64,000 nucleotides of DNA. It comes from Stenocarpella maydis. Its lineage: Eukaryota; Ascomycota; Sordariomycetes; Diaporthales; Diaporthaceae. The stretch covers positions 1-64,000 of the forward strand of contig NQMI01000185.1 of the NCBI GenBank assembly GCA_002270565.1, read 5' to 3'. Of the stretch, positions 36,601 to 48,595 are shown in pieces. The notes under the pieces were generated by a model that had not been told where the DNA came from, did not search any database, and saw only the letters and a program-made list of their open reading frames with translations. Each line of letters opens with the position of its first letter. Within the stretch, counting starts at the first letter, position 1. Both the position numbers and the translations under genes were made by a program.

Positions 36601-39594
36601 CTGCTGCAGGTGTCGCTGGCAGAGGCTGGCTCAGCGGCTATCGCGTCCCGTCCCTGAAACCCATCGCCACCTCCAGCCTCTGGACTCTCTGGGTCAGCCA
36701 ACCAGCTGCCCGCCCAAACTTTCTTTGTGCTCACCTAGCAGCTAACTGGCTGGACCCTTGGGTGACACCCCCCCCCACTGCTTCACACCATACTTCCAAC
36801 GATCGCTGACTACTGACTTACACTACTCCTAGTGCTGCCAGGCGAGCGCCTGGATTGGTCGGCCGCCTATCTGTTGTCGCGACCCAAACACTACACTATG
36901 CATCTAGTGCCTGTCGGGCAATGATGTGCATGACTATTGGGAGTCGTGATGCCCGTTCGAGAGCACGCGTCTTGGCACGCCTGGTGGCGATCCGGGGTCT
37001 TTTCCGTATTGTCCTTGTGAGAGCTTCCGGAGATATTGCCGGTCGCCTTCTGGTCTAAGTTGCATCTTGCCCATTTGACATCCTTCGTCCCGGCCGGTAG
37101 GATTCTAATGCCTAGGTTGAGCTTGTTTGGTGACAAGTCGTCGTCGACAACTTTGTCAAGGCGAAATTTGAACCCGGCAGACCTCGGAGGCGGATATAGC
37201 CAATTCATATAGTTTTTCTGGATTAGACGCAGCAACAGAATGAGGTTGCTGGTGCCTTATTCGCTGACCAGTGTAACCGAGGCAAACGCACAGGTCATTC
37301 CTTAGCCTTGATAATTAACCTGTTCCTGGCTCAATACATTGAAGAGAGTTTCCCAGTGGCCCACAGACTGCTTTAGAGCCAAGGAGGAGTTTCCCCACTG
37401 CCCATAACTATCAGATATAGCTAATTACATAGACTAGGTACTTATGTATAATACTGAGTGACTTTCTCGTACCTCATAGAGACAGACCTATAGGCTCAAA
37501 ACTAGCCATGACATCTCCAGTTGCACGACCTGCGTTTTGATGAGCGAGTAAGTATCCCCCCCCCCTTTTTTTTTCGCTTCGAAGACGGTCCAAAGCAGGG
37601 CCACAGTGGCGTGGAGGTGACCTAGTCTTTTGGTACTGCTCTTCTACCCGAGACAGCATCGCCATCACGCTCACTCACACAGCAGGAATTCACTGTTCGT
37701 CTGCGAGCTCCAAGTCAGGATGAACCACTCAGCCTCCATAACTTAGGATATGTTCTTCGTACCCAACCAAATGGAGACGTTCTAGTCGGTCCGTGGAGTT
37801 GTTTGTGTTTCCTCCCCAACAACAAGAAGTATGCATACCACCCGCCGCGGGATCTAGTACAAGGGGGTGCATTGCTCAATGTCTAGCAGCGCAAAATTCT
37901 AGAGAACTTGACACCAAATTGCCAGACATACAATCAGTCATCTGAGGGTTTCAGAAAACATGGGTTTCTGTAGTCTCGCCAACAATTTTACGTAGTCATT
38001 GACTTGGCAATGGTCTCGGGCGCCCGGTCAGCACCTGGTACGCCGCTTCCACGAACCACAACACAGAGAGCGTATATAGTACTAGACGAATACTGAAAAA
38101 TACACCGGACTAAGACGCACTAACTAATACGATAGCAGAAAGGGGCCAGCCGTTGGGGGAGGGGGAGGGTACCTAGTAGATCACATGCTCACAGAAAAGT
38201 GAAGAGGAACCATAAAGAAAAAGAACAAAAATTCATATAACATTAAAGCCTCAGTTGACCGGATCTTGCTCTTCACACATACTATTAACTCATCCGGATT
38301 TAACAAGTCATGCTTCTGACATCTTGCTACGCTGTAGAGCGAGACAGCACAGAAACAGAAAACAAAAAAAAAACAACCAGGCTCTGAATACCATTCTGGG
38401 CCAACCCCTTTTTTTTTTTTTTTTTTTTCTCTTCATCTCTTGCGAAGGTCATGTCGGCACATTCCTGCATTCACAGATACCCTTTGGTGATTACTTTCTC
38501 GTCAGAAACAGAATCCCGGCTCATGGCCACTTCGTGTGAACTGACTAAGCCACAAATGGTTTATTCGAGTCACAGCGCGCCTTCATGAATGAAGAGACCC
38601 ATATAGTAGGGAGGCTTTGACGTTGGTATAACGGGCCAACGTGGTGAGTATCATGGCAATAGGAAGACAGAATTCACGGACATCTGATTCTATGAACGTC
38701 CTTCATCTTGTATAATATGCAGGTTATGAAAAAGAAAGAAAAAAAATAATGTCCTCGCATCAACATTTTCGAGCATTTTGCGGTCCAGATAGCGTAGACA
38801 TGGCCTCTTACTGGGTCTCTAGCATGATCCAGGTCCAGTATAGTACCCTTACGATGATGCATTTCATCAGAAACTATGCTGTCTACAGCCCGTGAGGGCG
38901 GTAGCACGCATCAACTAGCATTGGAAAGGGAGAAAAGCGACGCATACTTCTGGGAGACGGCCGTAGGTCGTATTAGAGAAGGTTAAAGTTTGACTTGTAA
39001 GCGGGAATGCGAAATTACGACTGCAATAACCAGCCGCAATTAATCAAAGCTTACTTTGCTGCGAGTGAACCTCAGAAGTCAGCCAACCTGGCCTTTCATA
39101 CCTATACACGCGTGTAGTCGTAATTAAGCTTCCTCCCGCGACGTCTAAATGTTATAGCTTTGAGGTAGGATTTTAGCCTAGCGGTATAATTAAGCGAAGA
39201 AGTGTAAAGTTGCAGCACTCCAACCTCTAGGCGATTGTTAACACTATACACAATCCATTTCAACCAGGGAAGCATTCGTAGAAGACACACTGCAAAACCC
39301 CTCTAACCACCATCAAACGCCTCACTCTTCTGACAACTACCTCCAACATCTCAACTTGCAGACACAGGGCTCAGGGCTGTAAATTAATTACCTCTAGATT
39401 TAGAAGTGCGGTGGCCGGATGAACCCGAGGCTGCGATCATGGTTCCTCGAATAACAGGCAGTAGACATTATTATCCCGACGGTGGAGGTGGGTGCCTTAA
39501 TTATACTCGTTTGGAAAATATCGACGACAAAAGAGAGGCCAACAAAGCCCTAACCGATGATTGAGATGAGCAAGACATATCGGGAGAGGAAGAA
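33628..39594. other. Six-kilobase intergenic stretch, no gene supported
   Basis: 33.6-36.7 kb is GC-rich with several long frames on both strands (for example 33925-34554 and 35202-35909 plus), but these are Gly/Arg/Ser-rich readings without motifs, start context or splice pattern. 36.8-39.6 kb is more AT-rich, with homopolymer runs (A at 34458-34471; T at 37565 and 38408-38428) and no coding sign. A long non-coding transcript or an unrecognised lineage-specific gene cannot be excluded. Confidence 0.4.
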
Positions 39595-41113
39595 GTGGAA
39601 CAGTTACGACGCCATAGGTCGCACCACCTGGATCGTGTGAGAAGGCTTTTAGGGGCGACTTTTGCCCTCCTTATCCCGAGCTTCCTAATATCATCGCGAA
39701 ATGTACCACAAGCGTTACGCCCTACAGCTTGGCTAGGTCAGTTGCCCAGTACCAGTATTTTTGTCACAATTGCGGACGGCTGACCGACACTGATTCAGAT
39801 GGGCTGCGCGGTATTGCTGCATTATGTGTTGTGTTTGTCCACGCTGGCCTCTTATGGTTTTGGTGGGACATTCAAGCTGCCTGGGCACCTGCTGAGCCTC
39901 GGCGCTGGTGGCTCTATCAGTTACCAATACTACGACTTGTAGTATCCCGGTTGGCTCCCGTATCCGTCCTTTTCGCCGTGTCCGGTCATACCATCTCTCA
40001 CAGGTCACTGAGGCTTGCCCGCTAGGGGCGGTTTGACGAAGCAGGCTCGACGATCGCCTCGTCCGTCTTCCGCCGCCGCCCGCGTCTTTTTATGCCGGCA
40101 GCCATGGTCAGCTTCATCACTGCTGTGATGGTGTATTTCGACTTGTTCCCGGATCACGGACTTCCCGGCGTGGCTGTCCCGACCCGGATGCCGCCGCGAT
40201 TTGACAGCCTGTGGGCACAGCTTCGGCACTATTTGGGAGCCGAGATCTTCACCACCGACCCCATTGGCACACCTCATCTCAAAGAAGACCTTATCATCCG
40301 GCTTGGCCCTCCATACGACCCCCACCTATGGACACTGCCAATAGAATTTACCAACTCTATGGTGATTTGCATGTTCTTGACAGCCTTTTCCAGGGTACAC
40401 GACAAAGTCAGAATGCTCTTTGCCTGGGCTTGGCGGTATAACTTCAATGCGTATTCATATATTGGGGGATGTTTCTATTTCTGAGCGGCATTTTCTTGTG
40501 CGATCTGGACCTTGATCTCGAAAATAGGCCGTAGGGGCTTCGTTGTGGTGAGTCACAACCCCAAGGCGCAAGCTTGGCCTGGCTAAGGGCCCGAACTGCA
40601 AAAAGATGCATGTCTTCTGTTGCCAACGGCCGAATCGTGGGGCTCGTATCATTTGTGGCCGCGCTTTGGCTTCCCAGCATGCCAGAAGACCTGGAAGAAG
40701 CGTCTCAGGCACCGGGATATAGGACTCTCGCGTCTTGGGTGCCGGAAAGGTTTCAAGAGGCCCTCCTCATTGCGATTGGGGCCGTACTAGTGGTGCTCGT
40801 CGTCGACTACGCCGGCTTCTTGCAGATTCTTTTCAAAAATCGCTTCTCCCAGTATATGGGTAAAATCTCTTTCTCACCCTACATGATACACGGGCTACTT
40901 CTTTATTTTCTTGAGTTAGTTCTGGGAAAGTGGTGCGTGGCACTTGTTGGAGGCGGCACAGTGGGGACATCATACGCATTCGGCATCTTCCTGGCGTTTA
41001 TATTGTGGGCTCCAGTGGCTGTATACGTTGCCGACCTCACGACAACATTTGTAGATATGAAGGCGATAAAGTTCTCCAAATGGGCATATGATAAGCTGTT
41101 GAAAGAGCCATAG
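39595..41113 (+). pseudogene. Acyltransferase family 3 membrane protein, disrupted
   Basis: Domain signature across three exons: up to 39736, 39799-40530 and 40606-41113. Splicing exon 1 to exon 2 creates RPTAWLDGLRGIAALCVVFVH, the classic start of the acyltransferase-3 domain; later come ISGH-like VSGHTISHRSL, SSVFRRR, DPHLWTLPIEF and several membrane helices, ending SPYMIHGLLLYFLEL and KWAYDKLL. Two defects break it: an in-frame TAG at 40023-40025 and a frameshift near 40466 (at a five-G run), after which FLFLSGIFLCDL continues in another frame. No ATG lies in frame with exon 1, so the start is also lost or upstream. Intact relatives are multi-pass membrane acyl-transfer enzymes. Either a young pseudogene or, less likely, sequencing errors. 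Confidence 0.8.
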
Positions 41114-42220
41114 AATACTACAAGAAATATCCAGATTTGGGTTGAAATAGACGTTTTGTCAACCGTTCGAGTTTCAGTGAGCGTTGTGTAGGTAGCCGGG
41201 TGAACTTGACATATTAATGTCTTTCGGTTCCCGAGGTTTTTATATGATCTGCACTTCGGTCGAGACGTAATAAGACCATATCATCCTCTCACATCAGCAG
41301 AATTTCTTGGCGTCAGAACTGGCGTTGCACTGGCAATATTTCGGCAAGTCAATCCTCGCCATCGTAGGCAGAATTCTTTTTTGGGAAATCATGGAGATAT
41401 CGAAATTCACTGGGTCGCTACCATTTGAGTTTTATTTTTTTCCCCTTGCTGTATGAAACGCCAACTATTGAACCCCTAGTACTCGTGGTTCCAGATCGGT
41501 GACCAACCAATCATCTGTCATAAGGAAAGCTTTCGATGTGACTAGTTAGAACCTGCACCTGATCTGCACACATTCCAGTCCCTCAAATGTTCGAGGACCG
41601 GGGGGGCTGTCCGTGGAGGGATAATTGCGAAGTGCATCTCACGCTGGGTGTGAGTGTATGCGGATGTTCGCCCTATGGGGCCACTATCTCCAATCAATGA
41701 CAGTTCAGAGCGCTCTTCGCCCAAGACCTGCAACCAATGATACAATTAGCCAAGATGCCCTGGACCACCATTTATTCTTAAGCGACATATCGAAGAGTGC
41801 CACAGCGTGGGTTATTGGTTGTACAGAAGATGTCTCTTGGCGTAAGCCACCAACACCAAGCTGAAGGAGGTGGGTGGGTGTTCACACACCATTGATGTCT
41901 CACAGTAGTCCTTGTCACCCGATTTCTAATGATGATAGCTGCTGGACGGAACTTAAATCCTCTGTGCCGTAGCCAACCTTCGGGGTGTACAAACTCTATC
42001 TCTTCTACTCCAGGGCTGAAGCCCCCGTGCTAGTGACTTTGAGTTTTCAGGTTTAAGAAGCTACCTACATACCTCGCTGGTTTCGTTCTTAATCAGATCA
42101 CAAACTCTTTCCTTATTTCTTTTTTTGTTAAAAGAGAGAGTGAGCTGCAAGTGGGTTCTTAGAAGCCTGGCGATAAATCTCCCTTAGTTACCGGTATCCA
42201 CGCATGCCCAGAAAGCAGCC
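41114..42220. other. Intergenic, no gene supported
   Basis: No motif-bearing frame. The part nearest 42220 serves as promoter and leader of the CFEM membrane protein gene. Confidence 0.5.
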
Positions 42221-43879
42221 ATGGCAGAACCTGAGTGCATGGTAAGTTTTATGGACTCATTGGTAAGCTTGAATCCAGAGTGCTGATCACTCGTAGGTGG
42301 CTTGTATTGAGGCATTATGTGAATCACTTAGCGATGAGGACTGCATCTGTCCGACGATAACATCTGCCGGTATACCATGGCGAGAGGATCTTGCCGAGTG
42401 TATATATGAGGACTGCACTTCGATGGATTACTACAGTAAGCGTTGAAAATAAATGGCAGTTCAAGTTTGGAGGCAAGCAGAAAGCTTATACAAATGTTCC
42501 GAAGCATCCGCCGGAGTAACCTACAACACTTGCGGCATCCCCAACACGGTAGAGCCCAGCAACATGCGGCCACTAGTTTATATCCCCTTCATCGTGCAGT
42601 TGTGCTTCTTCACTTTGCGAGTCACATCAATCTGGAAACGGCAGAAACAGCCTTGGGGCCCAGATGATATTAGTTTCTACATCTCTTCTGTACGTACCGC
42701 TGACTTACGTTCTGACGTGTGCGGATCTGTACGAGTGAGGCAATGGAAACTAACATCACGATGCAGGCCCTGCTTCTTGCTTGGCTTCCAACATTGATAC
42801 TCGGTACGTCTTTGCAAAGCCCATAGTACTGCCAAGGAGTCCAGTATTCCTAACTTGAAATATAGAGGATCATTTTGGCTATTCGCGAAATCTTTGGACG
42901 CTGCAAATATGGCATATCGACAACTTCACCAAAGCATTTTTCGCGTTCTCACTCATATATTCCCTTGCCCTGGCCATGATCAAGATCTCAATCGTCTTTC
43001 TCTACCTGAGAATCTTCAGAGGAAATCTACTCAAAATACTTGTCTGGGCAACACAAGCAGTGAATATCGCTGTCGCGATCATATTCATTGTTGGATTGTT
43101 CATCGTCTGCCAGCCGCTCCCATTCTACTGGGCCTATGCAAATGATACCGCAGGAACATGTCACGACTACATCGACGAGTCAGGCGTATATCCAGGCCTT
43201 AATGTGTTCCTGGACGTGTGGATGATCATATTACCCGCTTCACAGTTGTGGAGGCTGAAGATCACAAGAAAAGCGAAAATTGGGATCATGGCCATGATAT
43301 GTCTCGGCCTCGTGTGAGATCTTGCCTCTTCGTTTGGTAGTTTCTCTATTCAGCTGACGAATCTAGGACAACGGCCATGACAATATTGCGATTTCGCTCT
43401 GTTCGAACGAACCCCGACTTTCTACGTGAGTACACAGTTTCAAAAGTGATAAAATAGGATCTGCCTAACGAGAGACTATCCAAGTGGAGATCGACCTGTA
43501 CGAAGGTCTAATTTACTCCGTCATCGAGGTCACAACGGCTTACGTAATTTCCTGCCTGCCCGCCACACGGTTGCTATTGGCATCATACTTCCCTGCTATC
43601 AAACAAGCCGTAGGTTCCTGGGGTCTACCATCGTTCACATCAAAACGAAGCAAGAAGACCGTTGGTGGAAGCGCATCGAGCGCGGAACCGTGGATGGGTG
43701 CCGAGTATGAGCTGCGGGGGCGGGATGGGCAGAGGAATTCGTCAAGATATATAAGATCAGGGCAACAAGGAGCATGGGATATGGAGCAGTCAGGCGGGAT
43801 TGTTAAAAGTACGGCATGGGAAGTTAGTAACGACCAAGCAGGTTGGGGGCCTTCAGGGGAGAACCGATTGCGGTTGTAA
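42221..43879 (+). CDS. CFEM-domain seven-helix membrane protein (Pth11-like receptor type)
   Basis: Seven exons: 42221-42241, 42297-42435, 42481-42689, 42767-42803, 42866-43313, 43367-43425, 43485-43879, giving 435 residues with every junction in frame. The N-terminus holds a Cys-rich CFEM-like domain: Cys at 6, 10, 15, 23, 25, 42, 47, 59 and 71, with the CxC pair typical of CFEM. Seven hydrophobic helices follow, among them LVYIPFIVQLCFFTLRV, the FSLIYSLALAMIKISIVFLYLRIF segment (in two halves) with KISI-FLYLRIF typical of the fungal rhodopsin-like (DUF3112-type) family, YPGLNVFLDVWMIILP and ISCLPATRLLLA. The C-terminal tail is hydrophilic and probably cytosolic. Proteins of this plan include Pth11-like receptors involved in surface and host sensing. 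There is no clear cleaved signal peptide before the CFEM domain. Intron 2 (45 bases) is the least certain. Confidence 0.87.
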
Positions 43880-45861
43880 TGACTACCTAGGTAAATATTG
43901 AAACCAAAGAACGCGTTGCATATTTTGAGCTTGGATTTATAGCAGCTACCGGTGTTTCGTTCGCTTGAATACTACTTCTTATCATAGGTACCGTTCCTGG
44001 CCTCTAAAATGAGGTCCGTTTCCCTGGGAGGAAGCATTTTGCAACAACCTGCCACCACATAGAGAATATTTACAATAGCCTCCCAGTTCTGTGATTTGTC
44101 CCTCTCAGCCACACGGGGGCATGCAAAAGCGAATCCTGCACGGCATGCCCAGATGAACTAGGCTTCTGGGGGCCCTTATCTAAATACAGGCAGTTATCGG
44201 CCCCGGGGGCTGGGAATGGATCCGCTGCACTTGCCTTGTATGCGATGTCATCATATAGGCAGCGTATAACCACATGCTCCTACGATATGATGCACTGTTT
44301 GATATCGTAAAGCTGATTCCGGAGCTCGGTGCGTGCCACATGCCGCTCTTATCGTGCAAGCGAAGCATCCATTCCAAGACACATAAACTTAAGGTGTGAC
44401 AACAACACTAGTTGTTCGTGCACATGTGAATTGGTCGATCGCCCTGTCGTCTTGTCTCACTCCGACGTTTATGGGATAGATGCCGATCTCAATTAGGTCT
44501 CACGCCTCTGCTTCCTAGTATAACATTCACATGTCAGCAAATTGACCCCAAGTATCTATATTGAAAAGTCGAGCGATTTGGTGGGTTGAGGAAATGGTTG
44601 TAGTTCGCGATACAGCTAGAGGTCAGCTGCAGAGCACTAGAGTAAAGAGCCTTCTGAGTCGCCGGAACCCCTTAGCTGGCTTCTATAATTGTGCCCTCTA
44701 ATTTTTTCAATGTCATTGTATAGCCTTGGAATTATCATTTGAGCTATGTGATCATAGGGACGTGTTCTCGGTAATTCTCACTCAGTTCGGCCAAGCGTAT
44801 GTAATGTTGCTTCCAGTCTGGCTTAAGTCAAGTGCTTATTCTTGTAGTTTACCTATCCTCTCATATTCGTGCTACTGAAGCAGCCAATTCTTAAGGGCTT
44901 GGGTGTTTGTTTGAGAAACAGAGGACAATACGCCCAAGGAGCAAGCGAGAACATTCATGAGTGATATCTGGATGAACATTTAATTGAATATACCCGGTAA
45001 GAACACCTTGAACAGAGCGAAGAAGCACCGCATTCAAAAACAATGTCTAATCTAGTATATTATCTGGAAGGAACAGTCTACATTCATTCTCCGTTAACCT
45101 GTAGCCTTCCAATTCTCGTTTCGACCCCCCCTCCATCATTTCCCAGGCTATGTTGATACACGGCTGCAGATAAACAAACACGAATAATCCATTCTTCTTT
45201 AGACCGGCTAAGTAACCCCCAACTTCATGGCCAAAGCGAGTGGGAGTTGGTGCACGCATCGTAAACCACAGGTGATACTCAATCCCTCTGTGCAGATATA
45301 ATTATTTGGAGTACCCCCGTCGCCGTGTTTCCATCAATGTCACAATGTTGTGTATCGCTATCAGTGTCGTGGCAAGGTGTTATCTGTCAAACTTGTATTC
45401 ATCGTGCTATTTATCTTGAATACAGTATAATTCTGGTGCTACCAATGCAGAGATTGAGTTAATTCACAGGACGCCACTTGGTCTAGGAAAACCCATGGGG
45501 CCACGAGCCGCTAACTTTCTCATGGAACATAACCTGGCAAGCAGAATTACACGTTAAAAACAAATCAGCCGACCTTTAAGCCTCGGTCCCGTAGATATTT
45601 GACCCCAAGTTTCCACTGGATCGAGCGAGTGTCCGAGTCCGAGGAGAGATGGCTAATCGTGATAGCTTAACTCAGTCATACCAAATTCTTCATGACATTG
45701 AATTAGTGAAACGGGACCAATCAGTCGACAAATTGATAGGGCGGTGGTAATCACCCAGGCAAAATTCCACGCCAAGGGGCTGCCGTGGAATGCGAGGAAG
45801 CAGAGCCGAGGATCGCTGGAATGAGAGAAAACGGTGAAAACAGCGGCACTGTAACCATAAA
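43880..45861. other. Intergenic, no gene supported
   Basis: A 70-codon ATG frame (45047-45259, minus) reads protein-like but has no motif and no partner exon that I can find. A TACCTAGGTA palindrome lies at about 43883-43892. Confidence 0.45.
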
Positions 45862-47664
45862 ATGAGCGCCTTATCGTCACGCCGACCAGCTCTCATACGG
45901 GACCTTCTCTTTCTAAAGGTCGCGTTCAACTCAAGGCTTACATTTTCCCGAACAGCCAAAGCCACACTTCTTCACAGCTCGTCATACTCAGCAGTACTAG
46001 CCACAATGCCGTGGCTCACACCCCTCGACTCCAAAGCAGTTTCATCAGGGAGCGCTTTCCCCTCCAAACTCACCAATGGCATGGACAATTCGATTCCGGA
46101 GAAAGTGCCTCTTGCCGTTACCTTCATTCCGTGTCTAATCGACGGGGCGTGCGGCACACTTCCAAACCCGCAGCGTTCAGCCATGGAGCGGTTGCGATGT
46201 GACTTGTCACACGCTCTTGCATTGCTGCCGGATATGCTTCGCGCCGCCATGCCTTACATGCTGACATCGGTTCCCGGGATGGAGATGGTAGAGATGGCCC
46301 AGCACACCTGCCTTGCGCTGCTTGAGACGTGCTTCCTGGCCTGTCTTGTCCCGCTTTGGGCCTGCCTTCCTGGCTTGGTGTTTGCGACCTGGGTTAGCTG
46401 CAGTATGGCAATGATCATGTCCATTGTCTGGATGCTTAATGGGCGTGGATCCGCTGGACAGATGGTTCGCGCGCCTGCGTCTGCAGATTGGATGATGGGC
46501 CAAGAGACGGAGGACGAGCGCTGGTTTTTCGTTGGCGGCATGGGGATGAGGTGAAGAACATCCGCAGAAACCATCAAAGACTAGGTACTGACAATGCGTG
46601 GAAATAGCTCAAGGACACTGGTGCAGTCGACGCTACCCATGCTGTCCAAACTATTCAACAGGACGATCATGAGCGTCTGTGCGCCGACATACGGCCTGCC
46701 ATTCGACTTATTCGCTCTCATTTTGCAGAGGTCGATTCAAACCATGATGCCTTCGTCACCAACAAATGTATTGTACGCTCAGATCCGCGCCTCCTTGCTG
46801 GACCGCAGCGTGTCGCGTACAGTGGTGCTCTCCCACAGCCATGGCGCTATCTGCGCGTCTCAAATCCTCCGACAACTGTATACAGACATTTCGCCTGACA
46901 AGATGTCTAAATTGGAGATGTACACATTTGGCGCCGCAGCAACCGACTTTGTCACACCGCTCCGAGATACCGCCGCCTCAGCTGCGGCCGACTTCAAGAA
47001 ACTCGCTGGCCAGCCGCAGATGCACGCAGCCGGTATCGTGGAATCCCCGCAGCCGCACATCGAACACTTCGCCTTCGTCAACGACCCAATCGCTAGGATG
47101 GGTGTCCTGCACAGCGTTCTCGAGGACCTGGAGGGGCGCTTTTGCGGCGGTGTCTTCGTGCTGAACTGCCCTGGGCCCGCTCACCACTGCAGCGAGAGGC
47201 AGACCACGAGAATGGCGCCACGTCCTATGATGTCCATGATGGATTATATGTCGTGCCTTTTCCCCCAACAGCAGCAAGAACAGGGCGCCAACACCGCTGG
47301 TGTCATGGCCACAAGGCACATGCAAGGCGGCAGCATACTGGACTGCATGATGACCATTGACCGTGACACGGCGGAGAAGCGCGAGTTCGCTGCCATGGCA
47401 CACCAGAATAACACTAACAGCTCAGAGAGGAGGACCAAGCGGCTTAGCTGGACGGGACTCGGCGCCACAGCCAACACAAAGAAAGGCAGCATGGACGGCA
47501 TCGTCGGACTCGAGATGGCGCGTAAGGGCTGCCGGGATTGCGAGGGCCACCGGGCGAGGGACGTCAGCAGGCTAGCCAAGCACGCCGGCTTTCAGAGCCG
47601 GTTCACTGCGAGCATGGACAGGCGGGACGCCGCTGAGGCTTCTGCAGTTGGTAAGGTGCAGTAA
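45862..47664 (+). CDS. Conserved fungal alpha/beta-hydrolase-like (lipase-like) protein
   Basis: Two exons, 45862-46550 and 46608-47664, 581 residues. The 57-base intron has a GTGAAG donor, TACTGAC branch point and AATAG acceptor; removing it joins ERWFFVGGMGM to a region ending in VVLSHSHGAI. The SHSHG pentapeptide (305-309, Ser307) occupies the nucleophile-elbow position of lipase-like folds, with Ser in place of the usual first Gly, and the surrounding RTVVLSHSHGA-CASQILRQLY fits a strand-turn-helix. A later HIEHFAFVNDPIARMGVLH could supply the catalytic His, as in DUF676-like serine hydrolases. Residues around 190-240 are strongly hydrophobic (two helices), so membrane attachment is likely. 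An in-frame Met at 46006 (CACAATGCC) is a good alternative start. The C-terminal quarter is basic and low-complexity. Confidence 0.75.
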
Positions 47665-47930
47665 GCCACTAGTAATATCGTGGAGTGGTTTTCTCGAGGC
47701 TATTTTGTTGAAGCAGTCGGCACACTGTAACATCCGCTGTAATCTTACGTTGGACAAAGATAATTGGCTCAACATCTCAGTGAATTTTTGCATTAACGAT
47801 TACACGCCCATGAGAGCCTTGCGGGACCCATGGGTTGGTGTAATGAAGAAAATATCATACATCCCCATATAACAACTCGCTCAACATTCCACACAACACT
47901 TCGCAATTGTTCCTCTATGTCATTGTGCAC

Positions 47931-48595
47931 TTAGAGGAGAGTGACCAGGAGGTTGGCAACAGTGTTCAGGACAGTGTTGACGAGGCCCTGGACAATGACA
48001 AGCAGACCGTCGACGACAAGGCTCAGCGAGCGGACCAGGGTACCGAGAGCGAGGATCAGAGGCTGGATGAGCTGGAGAACGGCATCTAAAGGAGGCGTTA
48101 GTATGGACCAAGGAACTTGAGACCCTCTGTTGGTGTAATAGCTTACCGAGACCAAGCTTGTTGATGATAGCCTTGACGGTGAAGAGGATCTCGTTGACCA
48201 GGGAGAGGACGGCAGACAGGGTGTCGCCGGTGACACCAGCGAGGAAGTTCTCGCTGGTGGCGGTCTTGGCGGCCTGGAGCAGGAGGTCGGTGAGACCCGC
48301 AATCTGGGGGGTCAGGGTGGTGATGACCTGGGTCTGAACCTGGATGGTGGGGTTCTCGGGGACGGTCTCGAGGGTCTGGTCTATAGTGGAGAAAGATCAT
48401 GTCAGCCAGTTGTTTCATGTTATTGGACCAGGCATGGAGAAGAGTCGCCTTACTGATCTGAGCGGTGTAGGTGCGGACGCTCTGGGTCAGGGTCACGAAG
48501 GTGACGTTCTGCACCTCGATATCACGCTGGACGGTGAAGGGGGCAGCGAAGACACCAGCGGCCATGGTGAGGAGAGCGACGAAAGAGGTCTTCAT
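47931..48595 (-). CDS. Small secreted hydrophobic helical protein
   Basis: Three exons: 48454-48595, 48147-48380, 47931-48085, 176 residues. Intron 2 has a perfect TACTAAC branch point; both introns have GTAAG donors. It begins with a clear signal peptide (TSFVALLTMAAGVFA-A). The mature part has one short acidic stretch and is otherwise a chain of amphipathic and hydrophobic helices rich in Leu, Val and Thr (LTPQIAGLTDLLLQAA, LIQPLILALGTLVRSLSLVV, VQGLVNTVLNTVANLL). No Cys, so it is not a hydrophobin or CFEM protein. The size and build resemble surface-active cell-wall proteins such as HsbA-type proteins, but I do not see a diagnostic motif. It may coat hyphae or bind hydrophobic surfaces; it could also be an effector candidate. 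Confidence 0.82.

Noticed and set aside
45047..45259. 70-codon minus-strand ATG frame
   Set aside because: Protein-like but short, without motif, partner exons or conserved context.
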